Notes: generated from the letters alone by a model not told the origin. DNA of 28,734 nt from CAZWDL01 sp964632995 (GCA_964632995.1 CAZWDL010000100.1:1-28734), one strand, 5' to 3'. Shown: positions 1 to 8,389, counted from the first letter of the stretch. Made by a program: numbers and translations.

Positions 1-69
1 AGACGAAAAACAACTTCGTCTATGATAGCATTTACTTAATGCCGAAGGCACTAGTACACTGTGTACTAG
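1..69 (-). repeat. Partial copy (E1) of the palindrome-capped hairpin repeat
   Basis: The 19-bp palindrome CTAGTACAC-T-GTGTACTAG lies at 51-69. Read on the minus strand, it is followed by an arm (TGCCTTCGGCATTAAGTAA) that resembles the outer arms of the copy at 25067-25247, which contain GGGCATTAAGTAA. A perfect 7-bp inverted repeat (AGACGAA/TTCGTCT, 7-nt loop) fills 1-21. The inner conserved blocks of the other two copies are not recognisable here. The element is either cut by the window edge or is a shorter, diverged subtype. Membership rests on the palindrome and the outer arm only. Confidence 0.6.
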
Positions 70-119
70 CAGCCCGTCCCCAAGGTTTTTAAACTTTCTT
101 TTTCCAAATAACAAGGCTG

Positions 120-152
120 AGAACTGCCAGATTTCAAAAATCTGGCAGTTCT
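120..152. repeat. Perfect 15-bp hairpin, intergenic
   Basis: AGAACTGCCAGATTT (120-134) and its exact reverse complement (138-152) are separated by only 3 nt. Neither strand has a run of T after the stem, so it is not a classic intrinsic terminator. It lies downstream of the CoA-transferase gene, which ends at 236 on the minus strand. It may protect 3' ends or be a member of a small palindromic repeat family. I see no second copy in this window. Confidence 0.75.
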
Positions 153-182
153 ACACAACAAGCAAGCTCAAACGCTTCGAAC

Positions 183-206
183 GAAAGCCTCGCAGCCTCA
201 CGAGGC
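183..206 (-). terminator. Weak terminator candidate after the CoA-transferase gene
   Basis: GCCTCG (187-192) pairs with CGAGGC (201-206) across an 8-nt loop. On the minus strand the stem is followed by TTTCGTT, a short and interrupted T run. It lies about 30 bp past the stop codon of the minus-strand gene ending at 236, the expected place for a terminator. The weak T run keeps confidence low. Confidence 0.35.
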
Positions 207-235
207 CTGCGCTTCAGTTTTTTTAACTTCCAACT

Positions 236-1537
236 TCACCAGGTTTTGATCCGCAGCATTTCATAAGCCTCCCGCTCGAGCCGCTCGCGGTGATCGGGGT
301 GCGCAATATTAATGAGTTGACGGGCCCGCTGGCGAATGCTATTGCCGTGCAGCTGAGCGATCCCGTATTCGGTAACTACGTACTGCACGTGGGCGCGGGT
401 CGTAACGACACCGGCGCCGGGCTTGAGGATACAAGTAATACGGCTGACGCCTTTTTTCGTGGCGGAGGGCATGGCGATAATCGGCTTTCCTCCCTCGGAC
501 AGAGCCGCGCCCCGGATGAAGTCCATCTGACCACCAACGCCCGAATAGATACGGGTGCCGATGGAGTCGGCGCAGACCTGGCCGCTCAGGTCAATTTCAA
601 TAGCACTATTGATCGCCGTCACTTTAGGATTCTGGCGAATGGTCGACGTATCGTTGACGTATTGTACGTCAAGGACGCGCACCAGAGGGTTATCATCCAC
701 AAAATCATACAATTTTCGCGACCCCATGATGAAGGTAGTAACCACGTGATTGCGATGCTTGGTTTTGTGCTCGTTAGTGACGACGCCTTTTTCTATGAGC
801 GGAAGTATACCGTCGGAGAACATTTCGGTATGGATACCCAGGCCTTTGTGGTTCGACATGGCGTTTAGGGCGGCATTAGGGATCGCACCGATGCCCATTT
901 GCAGGGTAGCGCCATCTTCCACCAGCTCCGACACGTATTTGCCGATGCGGTTTTCGATGGGATCCGGATCGGGAATTATCAGGGAGGGCAGCTCGTAATC
1001 CACTTCGACAACCTTATCAAACTTGCTGACATGGAGCACGCCGTCGCCGTGGGTACGCGGCATGCGGGGATTGATCTCAGCGATAATCTTTCGGGTGTTC
1101 TGAGCGGCTGCCAGCGTAGCGTCGACAGAAACACCAAGGGTGCAGAAACCGTTTTTATCGGGAGGAGAAACCTGCAGAAGCACGGTGTCGAGCTTGATCA
1201 CATTCCGGCGGAAGAGCAAGGGCACATCGCTGAGAAAAACGGGCACGAAATCGGCTCGTCCTTCCTGAACCGCCCGCCGCATATTGGGCCCGACGAAGAA
1301 GTTGTACGCGTGAAAGCTATCCTGGTATTCCTCATCGGCGTAAGGAGCCTCTCCTTCCGTATGTAGATGAAAAATTTTTACATCGTGCAGCTCATCGGCC
1401 CGCGCGGTCATTGCTTTGACCAACTGCTGAGGCGCAGCAGCAGCGGTATGTACATATACCCGGTCACCGGAATCGATAATGGAAACTGCTTCTTCAGCGG
1501 AAACAGCCTCATAGTGGGGCTTTTCAAGGATTTGCAT
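236..1537 (-). CDS. Acetyl-CoA hydrolase / CoA-transferase family protein
   Basis: This 433-aa protein belongs to the acetyl-CoA hydrolase/transferase family, which also includes 4-hydroxybutyrate and succinyl-CoA:acetate CoA-transferases. These enzymes move CoA between carboxylic acids through a glutamyl-CoA intermediate. The likely catalytic glutamate is E238 in HTEMFSDG. The glycine-rich C-terminal signature SGVGGQMDFIRGA is at about 332-344, and VTEYGIAQLHG follows near 388. Length fits the short subfamily of about 430 aa, and there is no signal peptide, so it is cytoplasmic. It starts at an ATG 96 bp after the App1 gene's stop codon on the same strand, so cotranscription is possible. Acyl-group specificity cannot be read from sequence; acetate or butyrate metabolism is the family expectation. 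Confidence 0.9.
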   Translation of the reverse strand: MQILEKPHYEAVSAEEAVSIIDSGDRVYVHTAAAAPQQLVKAMTARADELHDVKIFHLHTEGEAPYADEEYQDSFHAYNFFVGPNMRRAVQEGRADFVPVFLSDVPLLFRRNVIKLDTVLLQVSPPDKNGFCTLGVSVDATLAAAQNTRKIIAEINPRMPRTHGDGVLHVSKFDKVVEVDYELPSLIIPDPDPIENRIGKYVSELVEDGATLQMGIGAIPNAALNAMSNHKGLGIHTEMFSDGILPLIEKGVVTNEHKTKHRNHVVTTFIMGSRKLYDFVDDNPLVRVLDVQYVNDTSTIRQNPKVTAINSAIEIDLSGQVCADSIGTRIYSGVGGQMDFIRGAALSEGGKPIIAMPSATKKGVSRITCILKPGAGVVTTRAHVQYVVTEYGIAQLHGNSIRQRARQLINIAHPDHRERLEREAYEMLRIKTW

Positions 1538-1633
1538 AAGATGCCAATATTATATTTAATATCTATTATTTTTTGGAGCAAACTCTACAGAGCCATGGTT
1601 TCAGGAGGCGAATATACCAATTTCCGCTCGCGC

Positions 1634-2557
1634 TCAATTATTGAAATTGGAAAAGGTTTGAAAAGGCACTTTCGCCTCTTTGAAGAAAGCCCGGTGTTCG
1701 CCTATCTTCTCAGTATCCCGTACGTACGGCAAATCGCGAATCATAACGCCCTTAACCCGTTCGGGATATTCCCTGACAATTTTTGCGTAGACTGTCATGT
1801 CTTCCTGTCCGCTGTCACCGACCAGGATAAAAGGTTTTTGCTCAAAAAAATCAAAGAGCATCCGAATGCGCTCCTCCTTTGTCGTCGGCTCCTCGCGGCG
1901 GCCAAACAGCAATTCGCGAATACCTATGCGCAGTTCTTTCAGTAAAAATATGCCTTTAGGGATTCCGTGAATCTGAAAGAAATCAACCAGGAAGTCATAG
2001 AGATTCCATTCGCTGTCAGATACGTAGTAGTAATCATCCGGCGGCGCCCCTTCGTTCAGTTCTTTGAGGCGTTCGAACCAGCGCTCCATGAAGGGAAAGG
2101 GGGTTCTGGTATGCGCGTTGCGGGCAACGATGAGCAGAAATTTCCGGATTGTTTTGGTGGAGTAGGAAACCAACACGGTGTCATCAATATCAGAAATAAC
2201 ACCGGTGGAACGCTCATCGGCAGCATAGAACTCTCCCGATTCCCACTGGTCCGTTCCCTGAAAACGGTACTCATAAGCGCACCATCCTTTTTCTGGAATA
2301 TCATTGGCCGACAACCGGCACCGGAAGAAGCCGCGTTGGTCGCTTTGCGTTTGGTATATTTTCCCGTCGTATTTCACCTCTATTACTGTTTCAGGTAACG
2401 TTCGCTGGGTATACCGCAGGTAAGCCTGCCGGATATTGTGCCATAAACGGTGCCCCGGGTGCGGGTCGATGATAGAATAATCTTTAAACAGGTGTCCATG
2501 GACGAGTAGCTCCCGTTCGTTAGCTATACCGCGATACCCAATAATTTTTTTTGCCAT
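1634..2557 (-). CDS. App1-family phosphatidate phosphatase (DUF2183)
   Basis: This 307-aa protein carries the App1 catalytic domain, a HAD-like Mg-dependent phosphatase fold. The nucleophile motif DIDDT is at 123-127, preceded by STGVIS and followed by VLVSYSTKTIRK. The acid/metal motif GDSGQEDM is at 247-254, and YYVSDSEWNLYDFL near 177-190 is typical of the family. Yeast App1 dephosphorylates phosphatidic acid to diacylglycerol; activity of the bacterial relatives is less well established. There is no signal peptide or clear membrane helix. It lies 54 bp downstream of a lipid kinase gene on the same strand, which would catalyse the reverse conversion. Family assignment is strong; the substrate is inferred from family and neighbour. 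Confidence 0.85.
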   Translation of the reverse strand: MAKKIIGYRGIANERELLVHGHLFKDYSIIDPHPGHRLWHNIRQAYLRYTQRTLPETVIEVKYDGKIYQTQSDQRGFFRCRLSANDIPEKGWCAYEYRFQGTDQWESGEFYAADERSTGVISDIDDTVLVSYSTKTIRKFLLIVARNAHTRTPFPFMERWFERLKELNEGAPPDDYYYVSDSEWNLYDFLVDFFQIHGIPKGIFLLKELRIGIRELLFGRREEPTTKEERIRMLFDFFEQKPFILVGDSGQEDMTVYAKIVREYPERVKGVMIRDLPYVRDTEKIGEHRAFFKEAKVPFQTFSNFNN

Positions 2558-2611
2558 GACGCTCAGTGCGTGTTGTTTTTCGAAAAAAGGAAGGGCCTGC
2601 TGCCCGATGTA

Positions 2612-3493
2612 TTAGTGCTGGGGGACAGCCACCCGGATCGCCTTTGGCAGAATACGGGCACGAAATTCACTGACCCGGCCTATTAATTCGCCGTCGATCT
2701 GCAGATGCGCCGGTTCGGATAGGCGTATGACTGCCTGGCGGCCGCTCAGACAAACGACGGCGTCACCGTATTCTACTTCCGGGTCTACAACGCTCCAGCC
2801 GGCTTTGAGGAGATCCCCCAGCCGGACTTCCCGGATGATGACGACCTCGAGCCGGCCGTCGGCAATGTCGCCGCAACGGTTGAGGACGATCCCGGTGCCC
2901 AGCAGCCGGGCATTGGCCAGCGCGAGCATGAACCCGGTATAATTCATTTCCTTCCCATCCAGTACGATTCTGAACTGCTGTTCTTCGCGCTGCTCCAGCC
3001 GTTTGAGAAAGTATTTCGCGTAGGTGAAAATACCCCGCTCCCGGTCCTGTTCGAAATCACGGATCAGGTCAGCATTCATCCCGATATCGGCAAAATGCAG
3101 GCAGCAATAGGCATCATTGATTTTAATCATATCAATTAGCCTGGTGGCCGGAGGATGAAGAAAAAGTTCCAGGCTGGCCATCTCTTCTTTGGGGATTTCC
3201 AGCTCGGTCGCCAGTCCGTTCGCCGAGCCGAAAGGAATGATGCCTAATAAGGTATCCTCATCTTCCAGTAATTTGGCAACCAGCTGAACGGTCCCATCGC
3301 CACCAACCGCCGCGACTTGCTCCGGTTGATAATCGGACAGTTTTTGCCGCAGTTGTTCTTCGTCTCCGTCACCCTGGGTTTTGAAGACGCTGTAAGCAAA
3401 CCCCTCCTTCCGGCTTTTCTCATCCAGAACAGAGAGGAAGCCGGATTTATCTCTTCCTCCGGCGACGGGATTGACTACAAACAAGTATTTCAT
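2612..3493 (-). CDS. Diacylglycerol kinase-like (YegS/DagK-type) lipid kinase
   Basis: This 293-aa protein matches the DAGK catalytic family that phosphorylates diacylglycerol, sphingoid or related lipids with ATP. The N-terminal motif NPVAGG is at 8-13, the nucleotide-binding GGDGT at 64-68, and PFGSANGLATEL at 87-98. A C-terminal beta-rich part ending near LQIDGELIG also fits YegS/DgkB. Length is typical. I chose the ATG at 3493 over a TTG two codons upstream because it directly precedes the conserved KYLFVVNPVAGG. It is first in a likely unit with the App1 phosphatase and diverges from the membrane-protein gene at 3632. It is probably cytoplasmic or peripheral to the inner membrane. Confidence 0.88.
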   Translation of the reverse strand: MKYLFVVNPVAGGRDKSGFLSVLDEKSRKEGFAYSVFKTQGDGDEEQLRQKLSDYQPEQVAAVGGDGTVQLVAKLLEDEDTLLGIIPFGSANGLATELEIPKEEMASLELFLHPPATRLIDMIKINDAYCCLHFADIGMNADLIRDFEQDRERGIFTYAKYFLKRLEQREEQQFRIVLDGKEMNYTGFMLALANARLLGTGIVLNRCGDIADGRLEVVIIREVRLGDLLKAGWSVVDPEVEYGDAVVCLSGRQAVIRLSEPAHLQIDGELIGRVSEFRARILPKAIRVAVPQH

Positions 3494-3610
3494 AAACAAC
3501 CGGATACAAGTATTTTACTATACTATAGCTTAGCGGCGCCAAAAGTTGAATCCGGGTCTAAACAAGGGGATTATTGGAGGGGGCCGCTGTCATATTCCTG
3601 CAGAAGGTCT

Positions 3611-3625
3611 TATTTTTGCAAAAAT
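3611..3625 (+). promoter_or_regulatory. Candidate -7 element within a palindrome
   Basis: TATTTTTG (3611-3618) matches the Bacteroidota -7 consensus TAnnTTTG. It overlaps the perfect 14-bp palindrome ATTTTTGCAAAAAT (3612-3625), only 6 bp before the ATG at 3632. No well-spaced TTG is found upstream. If used, the 5' leader would be very short. The palindrome could instead be an operator between the divergent lipid-kinase and membrane-protein genes. Confidence 0.35.
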
Positions 3626-3631
3626 CGCACT

Positions 3632-4408
3632 ATGAATCTCGATAGCCTGTTTTATTATCTGCTGATGCTGGCCTTGGTAGGCGGAGTGCTTTTCGGACTG
3701 GGGGTAGGAGTGCTGTTTTTTTTCAAAAGGTCAGGAGAAAAACGGGCCAATTTTTTTTTCGCTGTGTTGATGATCGCATTTTCATTGACATTACTGCACA
3801 ATGTGCTTGTCTTTTTAGATTTCTACGAACAGCATCCCGGCTGGAAATTTTTACCTATCTACTATACCCTGGCTTTTCCTCCCTTGCTATTTTACTACGT
3901 CAAACTCAACTGCTACCCTGGTTATCAACTGCGATGGACGGACATCAAACACTTTGTTCTTCCCAGCCTGCAGTTTTTATATTTTTTCGGCATGTTCCTC
4001 ACGCCGGTATCTTTTAAGAGCCAGTTTGAGCGCATTTTTTACAATCCTTTTTTCGGCGCTTTCGAGCAATTTCTTTACCTGGCCACCTTCTTTGCCTATC
4101 TCTATTTTGCTTATCGCTACGTATTGCAACGCCGGCGGCAACTGCAACAGCAACAGCCGGCTGATCCCTGGAAAATCAAACGCATTGTCTACCTGGAGAA
4201 ACTACTTCAGATACTTTTCTTCCTGTTTTGCATACACACGGCCTTTGTGCTTACCGACTTTGTCAGCTATGAGTTTCTGAATATCAACCTGCGCGCCTAC
4301 CGTCCTTATGCCGCGCTGGGCGCTCTTTCTTTTGCCGCGCTGGTTTATTGGTTGAGCATTTACGGCACACAAGTGTTAATATGGGGAAGAAAAGTATTTA
4401 AAACATGA
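3632..4408 (+). CDS. Seven-helix membrane protein, AraC-sensor-like, no HTH
   Basis: This 258-aa protein has seven hydrophobic segments at about 8-31, 39-63, 73-92, 105-123, 143-164, 190-211 and 224-243, with a basic, Gln-rich loop (LQRRRQLQQQQ) after the fifth. The layout resembles the N-terminal membrane half of Bacteroidota AraC-family regulators, which normally continue into a cytoplasmic helix-turn-helix domain. Here the protein stops right after helix seven (WGRKVFKT). I chose the ATG at 3632 over in-frame upstream starts because those lie inside or against the divergent kinase gene. Its last codon overlaps the start of the lipoprotein gene by 4 bp, so the two are translationally coupled. 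The function is not known to me; a sensor role is inference. Confidence 0.75.
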   Translation: MNLDSLFYYLLMLALVGGVLFGLGVGVLFFFKRSGEKRANFFFAVLMIAFSLTLLHNVLVFLDFYEQHPGWKFLPIYYTLAFPPLLFYYVKLNCYPGYQLRWTDIKHFVLPSLQFLYFFGMFLTPVSFKSQFERIFYNPFFGAFEQFLYLATFFAYLYFAYRYVLQRRRQLQQQQPADPWKIKRIVYLEKLLQILFFLFCIHTAFVLTDFVSYEFLNINLRAYRPYAALGALSFAALVYWLSIYGTQVLIWGRKVFKT

Positions 4409-5031
4409 AAATTTTCCCGCTATTTTTATTCCTCATGGCCCTGGGCGCTGCCTGTGACCGGGAAGTCGCCATCAGTAATACCGAGCAACCTCCGGCTGTA
4501 GAACCGGCAGATAAGCCCTACGTCGGAGTCTACGCTCCGCTGGACGGCCGCTGGAAAGGTGTTTTCCGGACCTACCGGGACACTGCCCGTACTGCCCGCG
4601 CTACCCGGTCCCTGAAAGGCGAATTGACCCCGGAACAGATATGGTCTGACAGCAGTATCGTTTTTGAAGACAGTCTGCTGGTCGAACAGCACTACAGCAG
4701 CCGAACACCTTATTTTCAACGGGTAACCATTTATGATTACTATCCGGAAAGTGGAGATACCGTGCTTAGCAAGGGAGTCAATAAAGTGCAAAACGGAGAA
4801 ATGTGGTGTGTCATCAAAAAGCCGGATGAAACGGTCATCCACGAGGGCGACCGACTGGAAGGGCAGGTCATCACCTGGGAAAGAAAGCAGGATAATCCTT
4901 ATACGGAGGAATACTTCTATGAGGCCGTTCGCGATGACACCTATGAAATCGTCGGATGGGGATACTATGGGGATGTAGATACGACGCTGTCGCCGCCGCT
5001 ATGGTTTTACGGGAAGTATGAGCGGCAGTGA
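4405..5031 (+). CDS. Predicted lipoprotein of unknown function
   Basis: This 208-aa protein has a type II signal peptide: MKIF, a hydrophobic stretch, then the lipobox LGAAC with acylated Cys17. The mature part is acidic and rich in Tyr and Trp, with repeated beta-strand-like segments (GRWKGVFRTYRDT near 49, VTWERKQDN-like near 153, WGYYGDVD near 190). This suggests a small beta-barrel or lipocalin-like domain, but I recognise no family. Its ATG overlaps the TGA of the seven-helix gene, which strongly suggests joint function at the envelope. The stop lies 18 bp from the end of the convergent gene at 5050, with no obvious terminator between. Confidence 0.75.
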   Translation: MKIFPLFLFLMALGAACDREVAISNTEQPPAVEPADKPYVGVYAPLDGRWKGVFRTYRDTARTARATRSLKGELTPEQIWSDSSIVFEDSLLVEQHYSSRTPYFQRVTIYDYYPESGDTVLSKGVNKVQNGEMWCVIKKPDETVIHEGDRLEGQVITWERKQDNPYTEEYFYEAVRDDTYEIVGWGYYGDVDTTLSPPLWFYGKYERQ

Positions 5032-5049
5032 ACGGTCGAAGCCTATTGA

Positions 5050-5700
5050 CTAATTCTCATCATTTCGCTTAAAGTCACCGCGTTTCCAGGAGTCGAAGAA
5101 TTTTTTCCAGGCCACCGGATTAAAGATATTCATCGGCGGCTGCTGACCAATGTAATAGTATTCGCGAGATTGCTGGCGCAGGTAATAATCGGCATTTTCG
5201 TTACCGTCCAGTTTTACGTCTTTGCGCATGCGTTCCAGCGTTTCGCTGGCCAGGTTTTCCATGGCGCGTTGCTGTAGTTCGGGGGTGACGTCCATGGCCA
5301 GGAATTCCAGTTTGAAATGTTCGCGACTGGGCCAGGGAAAGATGACCGCCTCGGGAAGGTTGATGGTGTCTCGCGTCATGAGCTGTACAACGGAATAACG
5401 TTCCTCCTCCAGATCGGGGGGCACCTTGTATTCCGCTGTTTTATAGCCGACGGCGGAAAAAACGATAGTATCCCCTTTTTCCACCACGATGGAGAAGAAA
5501 CCTTTGAAGTCTGAATAAGTGCCTCGTCCTTCTCCTTTCACCAGGATATTAGTATAAGGAACCGGGTAAAGTTGCTCATCGCTGCCGTCGAGCACCATTC
5601 CCGAAAATTGTACGAGGTTTTTGCCTTGCCGCTGCTGCCCGAACAGGGTGCCGGTAGTCAGCAATACGAGCAGGGCGGCAAAAAATATATTCAACTTCAT
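5050..5700 (-). CDS. Secreted carboxypeptidase-regulatory-like domain protein
   Basis: This 216-aa protein has a cleavable signal peptide (MKLNIFFAALLVLLTTGTLFGQ). Residues about 33-110 form a carboxypeptidase-D regulatory-like beta-sandwich: VQFSGMVLDG, then PVPYTNILVKGEGRGTYSDF, GFFSIVVEKGDTIVFSAVGY and VVQLM. This module is common at the N-terminus of TonB receptors and in short Bacteroidota envelope proteins. The C-terminal half is helical and charged, ending KFFDSWKRGDFKRNDEN. No TonB plug or barrel follows, so it is a stand-alone version. It is probably periplasmic or outer-membrane associated. A TAnnTTTG match lies about 85 bp upstream. Its exact role is unknown. Confidence 0.8.
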   Translation of the reverse strand: MKLNIFFAALLVLLTTGTLFGQQRQGKNLVQFSGMVLDGSDEQLYPVPYTNILVKGEGRGTYSDFKGFFSIVVEKGDTIVFSAVGYKTAEYKVPPDLEEERYSVVQLMTRDTINLPEAVIFPWPSREHFKLEFLAMDVTPELQQRAMENLASETLERMRKDVKLDGNENADYYLRQQSREYYYIGQQPPMNIFNPVAWKKFFDSWKRGDFKRNDEN

Positions 5701-5782
5701 AATACGCTCAATTTAATCCTTTTCATAGTCAAGATCCTCTAATAAGACTAACTTAGCCCCATAAAGGTTTGTCGGCTTCCCT

Positions 5783-5790
5783 CAAAAGTA
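5783..5790 (-). promoter_or_regulatory. Candidate -7 promoter element
   Basis: On the minus strand this reads TACTTTTG, an exact match to the Bacteroidota -7 consensus TAnnTTTG. It lies about 85 bp upstream of the start codon at 5700. No convincing TTG is found 19-21 bp further upstream, so support comes from the -7 box and position only. Confidence 0.35.
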
Positions 5791-5893
5791 GAAATTTTCC
5801 TTGTAAGAAATACGACATAGAGGAGCCGTTTCCGCTAAATACCCGGCTGATTAACATCACTTTAACACCGGAGCCAAGCTCAGGGTAACCGTT

Positions 5894-5960
5894 TCTCACC
5901 TTTTCCGGGTATAGGCATTAACATGGTGAGATATCGTTCTCATTTCCCAAATTGGGGAAA
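5894..5960. terminator. Inverted repeats downstream of lon
   Basis: Two hairpins lie just beyond the lon stop codon. TCTCACC (5894-5900) pairs with GGTGAGA (5925-5931), and TTTCCC (5943-5948) pairs with GGGAAA (5955-5960) across 6 nt. Neither is followed by a T run on the minus strand, so termination is only suggested by position. The rest of the 282-bp gap 5701-5982 holds the promoter region of the gene at 5050-5700 and nothing else I recognise. Confidence 0.3.
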
Positions 5961-5982
5961 CCGGAACTGGAAAGCTGTGTCT

Positions 5983-8385
5983 TCAGGCCAGGGCCAGGTC
6001 AATCACTTCCTCCATGCGATCGATATAGTGGAAGATCAATCCGTTGATGTATTCCGATTTGATTTCCCCGACGTGCTTTTCGTTATCCTTACAAAGGATG
6101 ACCTCTTTCATGCCGGCCCTTTTGGCAGCGAGGATTTTTTCTTTGATTCCTCCTACCGGGAGGACTTTGCCACGCAGGGTAATCTCACCGGTCATAGCCA
6201 CGTAGGGGCGCACTTTTTTCCCGGTGAAGGCGGAGGTCAAAGCGGTGAGCATCGTGATACCGGCCGAGGGGCCGTCTTTGGGAATAGCGCCTTCCGGGAC
6301 GTGAAGGTGCACATCATTCTCCTCGAATTTTTCCGGCTCAATACGAAGGAATTCGCTGTGGGCCTTGACAAAGCTCAGCGCAGTTGAGGCCGATTCTTTC
6401 ATCACATCACCCAGGTTGCCCGTCAGGGTAAGTCTTCCTTTACCTTTGCTAAGGCTTGACTCGATGAAGAGGATATCGCCTCCTACGGAGGTCCAGGCCA
6501 GGCCGATGGCAACGCCGGGCACATCGATCACTTTATACATTTCGGCTGAATAGGGAGGTGGGCCGAGCATTTCTTTCAGGTCATCCGGTTTTACCGAGAC
6601 GTTGTATTCCTCTTCCATGGCCACGTGCTTGGCGATATTGCGCATCACGCCGGCGACCTGGCGGTTGAGCGAGCGCACGCCTGATTCCCGGGTGTACTCC
6701 TGGATTATTTTGCTGATGACTTTCTTCCCCAGCCTGACGTGTTGACCTTCCAGGCCGTGTTCTTTTCGCTGGTCGGGAATGAGGTGCCGTTTGGCAATTT
6801 CAATTTTTTCCTCCAGCGAATAACCACTGATCTCGATAATTTCCATGCGATCGAGCAGGGCGGGCTGCACGGTGCTCAGCGAATTGGCGGTTGCGATGAA
6901 CAAGACTTTGGACAGGTCGTATTCCAGTTCCAGGTAATTGTCATAAAACGTGCTATTCTGCTCCGGGTCCAGTACTTCGAGCAGCGCAGAGGAGGGGTCT
7001 CCCCGGAAGTCTTTGCCCACCTTATCGATTTCATCGAGCAGGAAAACGGGGTTGGAAGAGCCGGCGCGTTTCAGGGACTGGATGATCCGGCCGGGCATAG
7101 CGCCGATGTAAGTTTTACGGTGACCCCGGATTTCGGATTCGTCGTGGAGCCCGCCCAGCGACATGCGGATGAAGTTGCGTTTGAGCGCTTTGGCAACAGA
7201 GCGGCCCAGCGAAGTTTTACCGACACCGGGAGGGCCGATCAGGCAAAGGATCGGCGCCTTCATATCTCCCTTTAGTTTCAGGACAGCCAAATGCTCCAGG
7301 ATGCGCTCCTTGACCTTTTCCAGTCCGAAATGATCTTTGTCCAGGGTTTTCTTCACCTTTTTCAGGTCGAAATTGTCTTTGGTGTATTCCCCCCAGGGCA
7401 GATCGAGCATCAGCTCGAGGTAATTCATCAGCACCGAGTATTCGGCCACCTGCGGGTTGATCCGGCGCAGGCGGTTGATTTCCTTATGGAAGTGCTCCCC
7501 TACTTCTTTCGACCACTTTTTCTTCTTGGCTCGCTCGAGCATAGACAGCACCTCTTCCTCCTGCGGGTTCTGCCCCAGTTCTTCCTGAATGGTTTTCAGC
7601 TGCTGGTTAAGGAAATAGTCGCGTTGCTGCTTCTCGATATCGCCGCGCACCTTATTTTCGATCTGGTCTTTGATTTCGAGCAACTGCAGTTCGTCATTCA
7701 TTTCCTCCAGGATCCGGTTACTCTTTTCGCTCAGGTTGCTGATCTCCAGGATGTGCTGTTTCACGATGACTTTGGCGCCCAGATTAGAAGCGATGAAATT
7801 GAGCAGGAAGCCCGGATCATTTATATTGCGCAGCATGACCATGGCTTCGGATGGGATATTGGGGGACAGCTCGATGATTTGCTTGGCGAGATCGAGGATG
7901 GAGGAAACCAGGGCTTCAAACTCCAGCTTATTATCAGGCTCCTCATAATCCAGCAATTCCACCTTGCCCTGCATGAAAGGCTTTTCCTTTAACATTTCAA
8001 CGAGGGAAAACCGGCGGCGTCCCTGCAGAATAGCCGTCGTAGTGCCGTCCGGCATTTTCAGCAACTTAAGAATACGGGCCACCGTCCCTACCTGGTAGAG
8101 GTCATCGACGGAAGGGTCTTCCACCTTACTATCCCGCTGGGAGAGGACCGCCACGACTTTTTCTCCCTCGTAAGCACTTTGGATGGCCCGGATGGATCGA
8201 TCCCGTCCCACGGTTATTGGGACGACAATTCCCGGAAAAAGTACTGTATTCTTCAAAGCCAAGACGGGTAAAATCTCCGGATAAGACTCGTTTCTATCAG
8301 GTTCCTCTTCTTCATCAATAGACATCAGCGGCAGGAAATCGCCGTCATCATCAAAACCTTGATGGACTAATAGTTCTTCAAACAT
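5983..8385 (-). CDS. lon: ATP-dependent Lon protease
   Basis: This 800-aa protein has the full LonA layout. The N-terminal substrate-binding domain is at about 38-240, a coiled-coil region follows to about 340, and then the AAA+ ATPase with Walker A GPPGVGKT at 384-391 and Walker B VFLLDEID at 447-454. The C-terminal serine-lysine protease domain has PKDGPSAG with Ser707 and GGIKEK with Lys750. The 43-residue spacing of that dyad matches E. coli Lon. It degrades misfolded and regulatory proteins in the cytoplasm. The start ATG at 8385 is followed by an acidic leader before the conserved LPVLALKNTVLFPG. It lies 66 bp after parE on the same strand, and that gap contains two inverted repeats that may control it. 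Confidence 0.97.
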   Translation of the reverse strand: MFEELLVHQGFDDDGDFLPLMSIDEEEEPDRNESYPEILPVLALKNTVLFPGIVVPITVGRDRSIRAIQSAYEGEKVVAVLSQRDSKVEDPSVDDLYQVGTVARILKLLKMPDGTTTAILQGRRRFSLVEMLKEKPFMQGKVELLDYEEPDNKLEFEALVSSILDLAKQIIELSPNIPSEAMVMLRNINDPGFLLNFIASNLGAKVIVKQHILEISNLSEKSNRILEEMNDELQLLEIKDQIENKVRGDIEKQQRDYFLNQQLKTIQEELGQNPQEEEVLSMLERAKKKKWSKEVGEHFHKEINRLRRINPQVAEYSVLMNYLELMLDLPWGEYTKDNFDLKKVKKTLDKDHFGLEKVKERILEHLAVLKLKGDMKAPILCLIGPPGVGKTSLGRSVAKALKRNFIRMSLGGLHDESEIRGHRKTYIGAMPGRIIQSLKRAGSSNPVFLLDEIDKVGKDFRGDPSSALLEVLDPEQNSTFYDNYLELEYDLSKVLFIATANSLSTVQPALLDRMEIIEISGYSLEEKIEIAKRHLIPDQRKEHGLEGQHVRLGKKVISKIIQEYTRESGVRSLNRQVAGVMRNIAKHVAMEEEYNVSVKPDDLKEMLGPPPYSAEMYKVIDVPGVAIGLAWTSVGGDILFIESSLSKGKGRLTLTGNLGDVMKESASTALSFVKAHSEFLRIEPEKFEENDVHLHVPEGAIPKDGPSAGITMLTALTSAFTGKKVRPYVAMTGEITLRGKVLPVGGIKEKILAAKRAGMKEVILCKDNEKHVGEIKSEYINGLIFHYIDRMEEVIDLALA

Positions 8386-8389
8386 ATAT

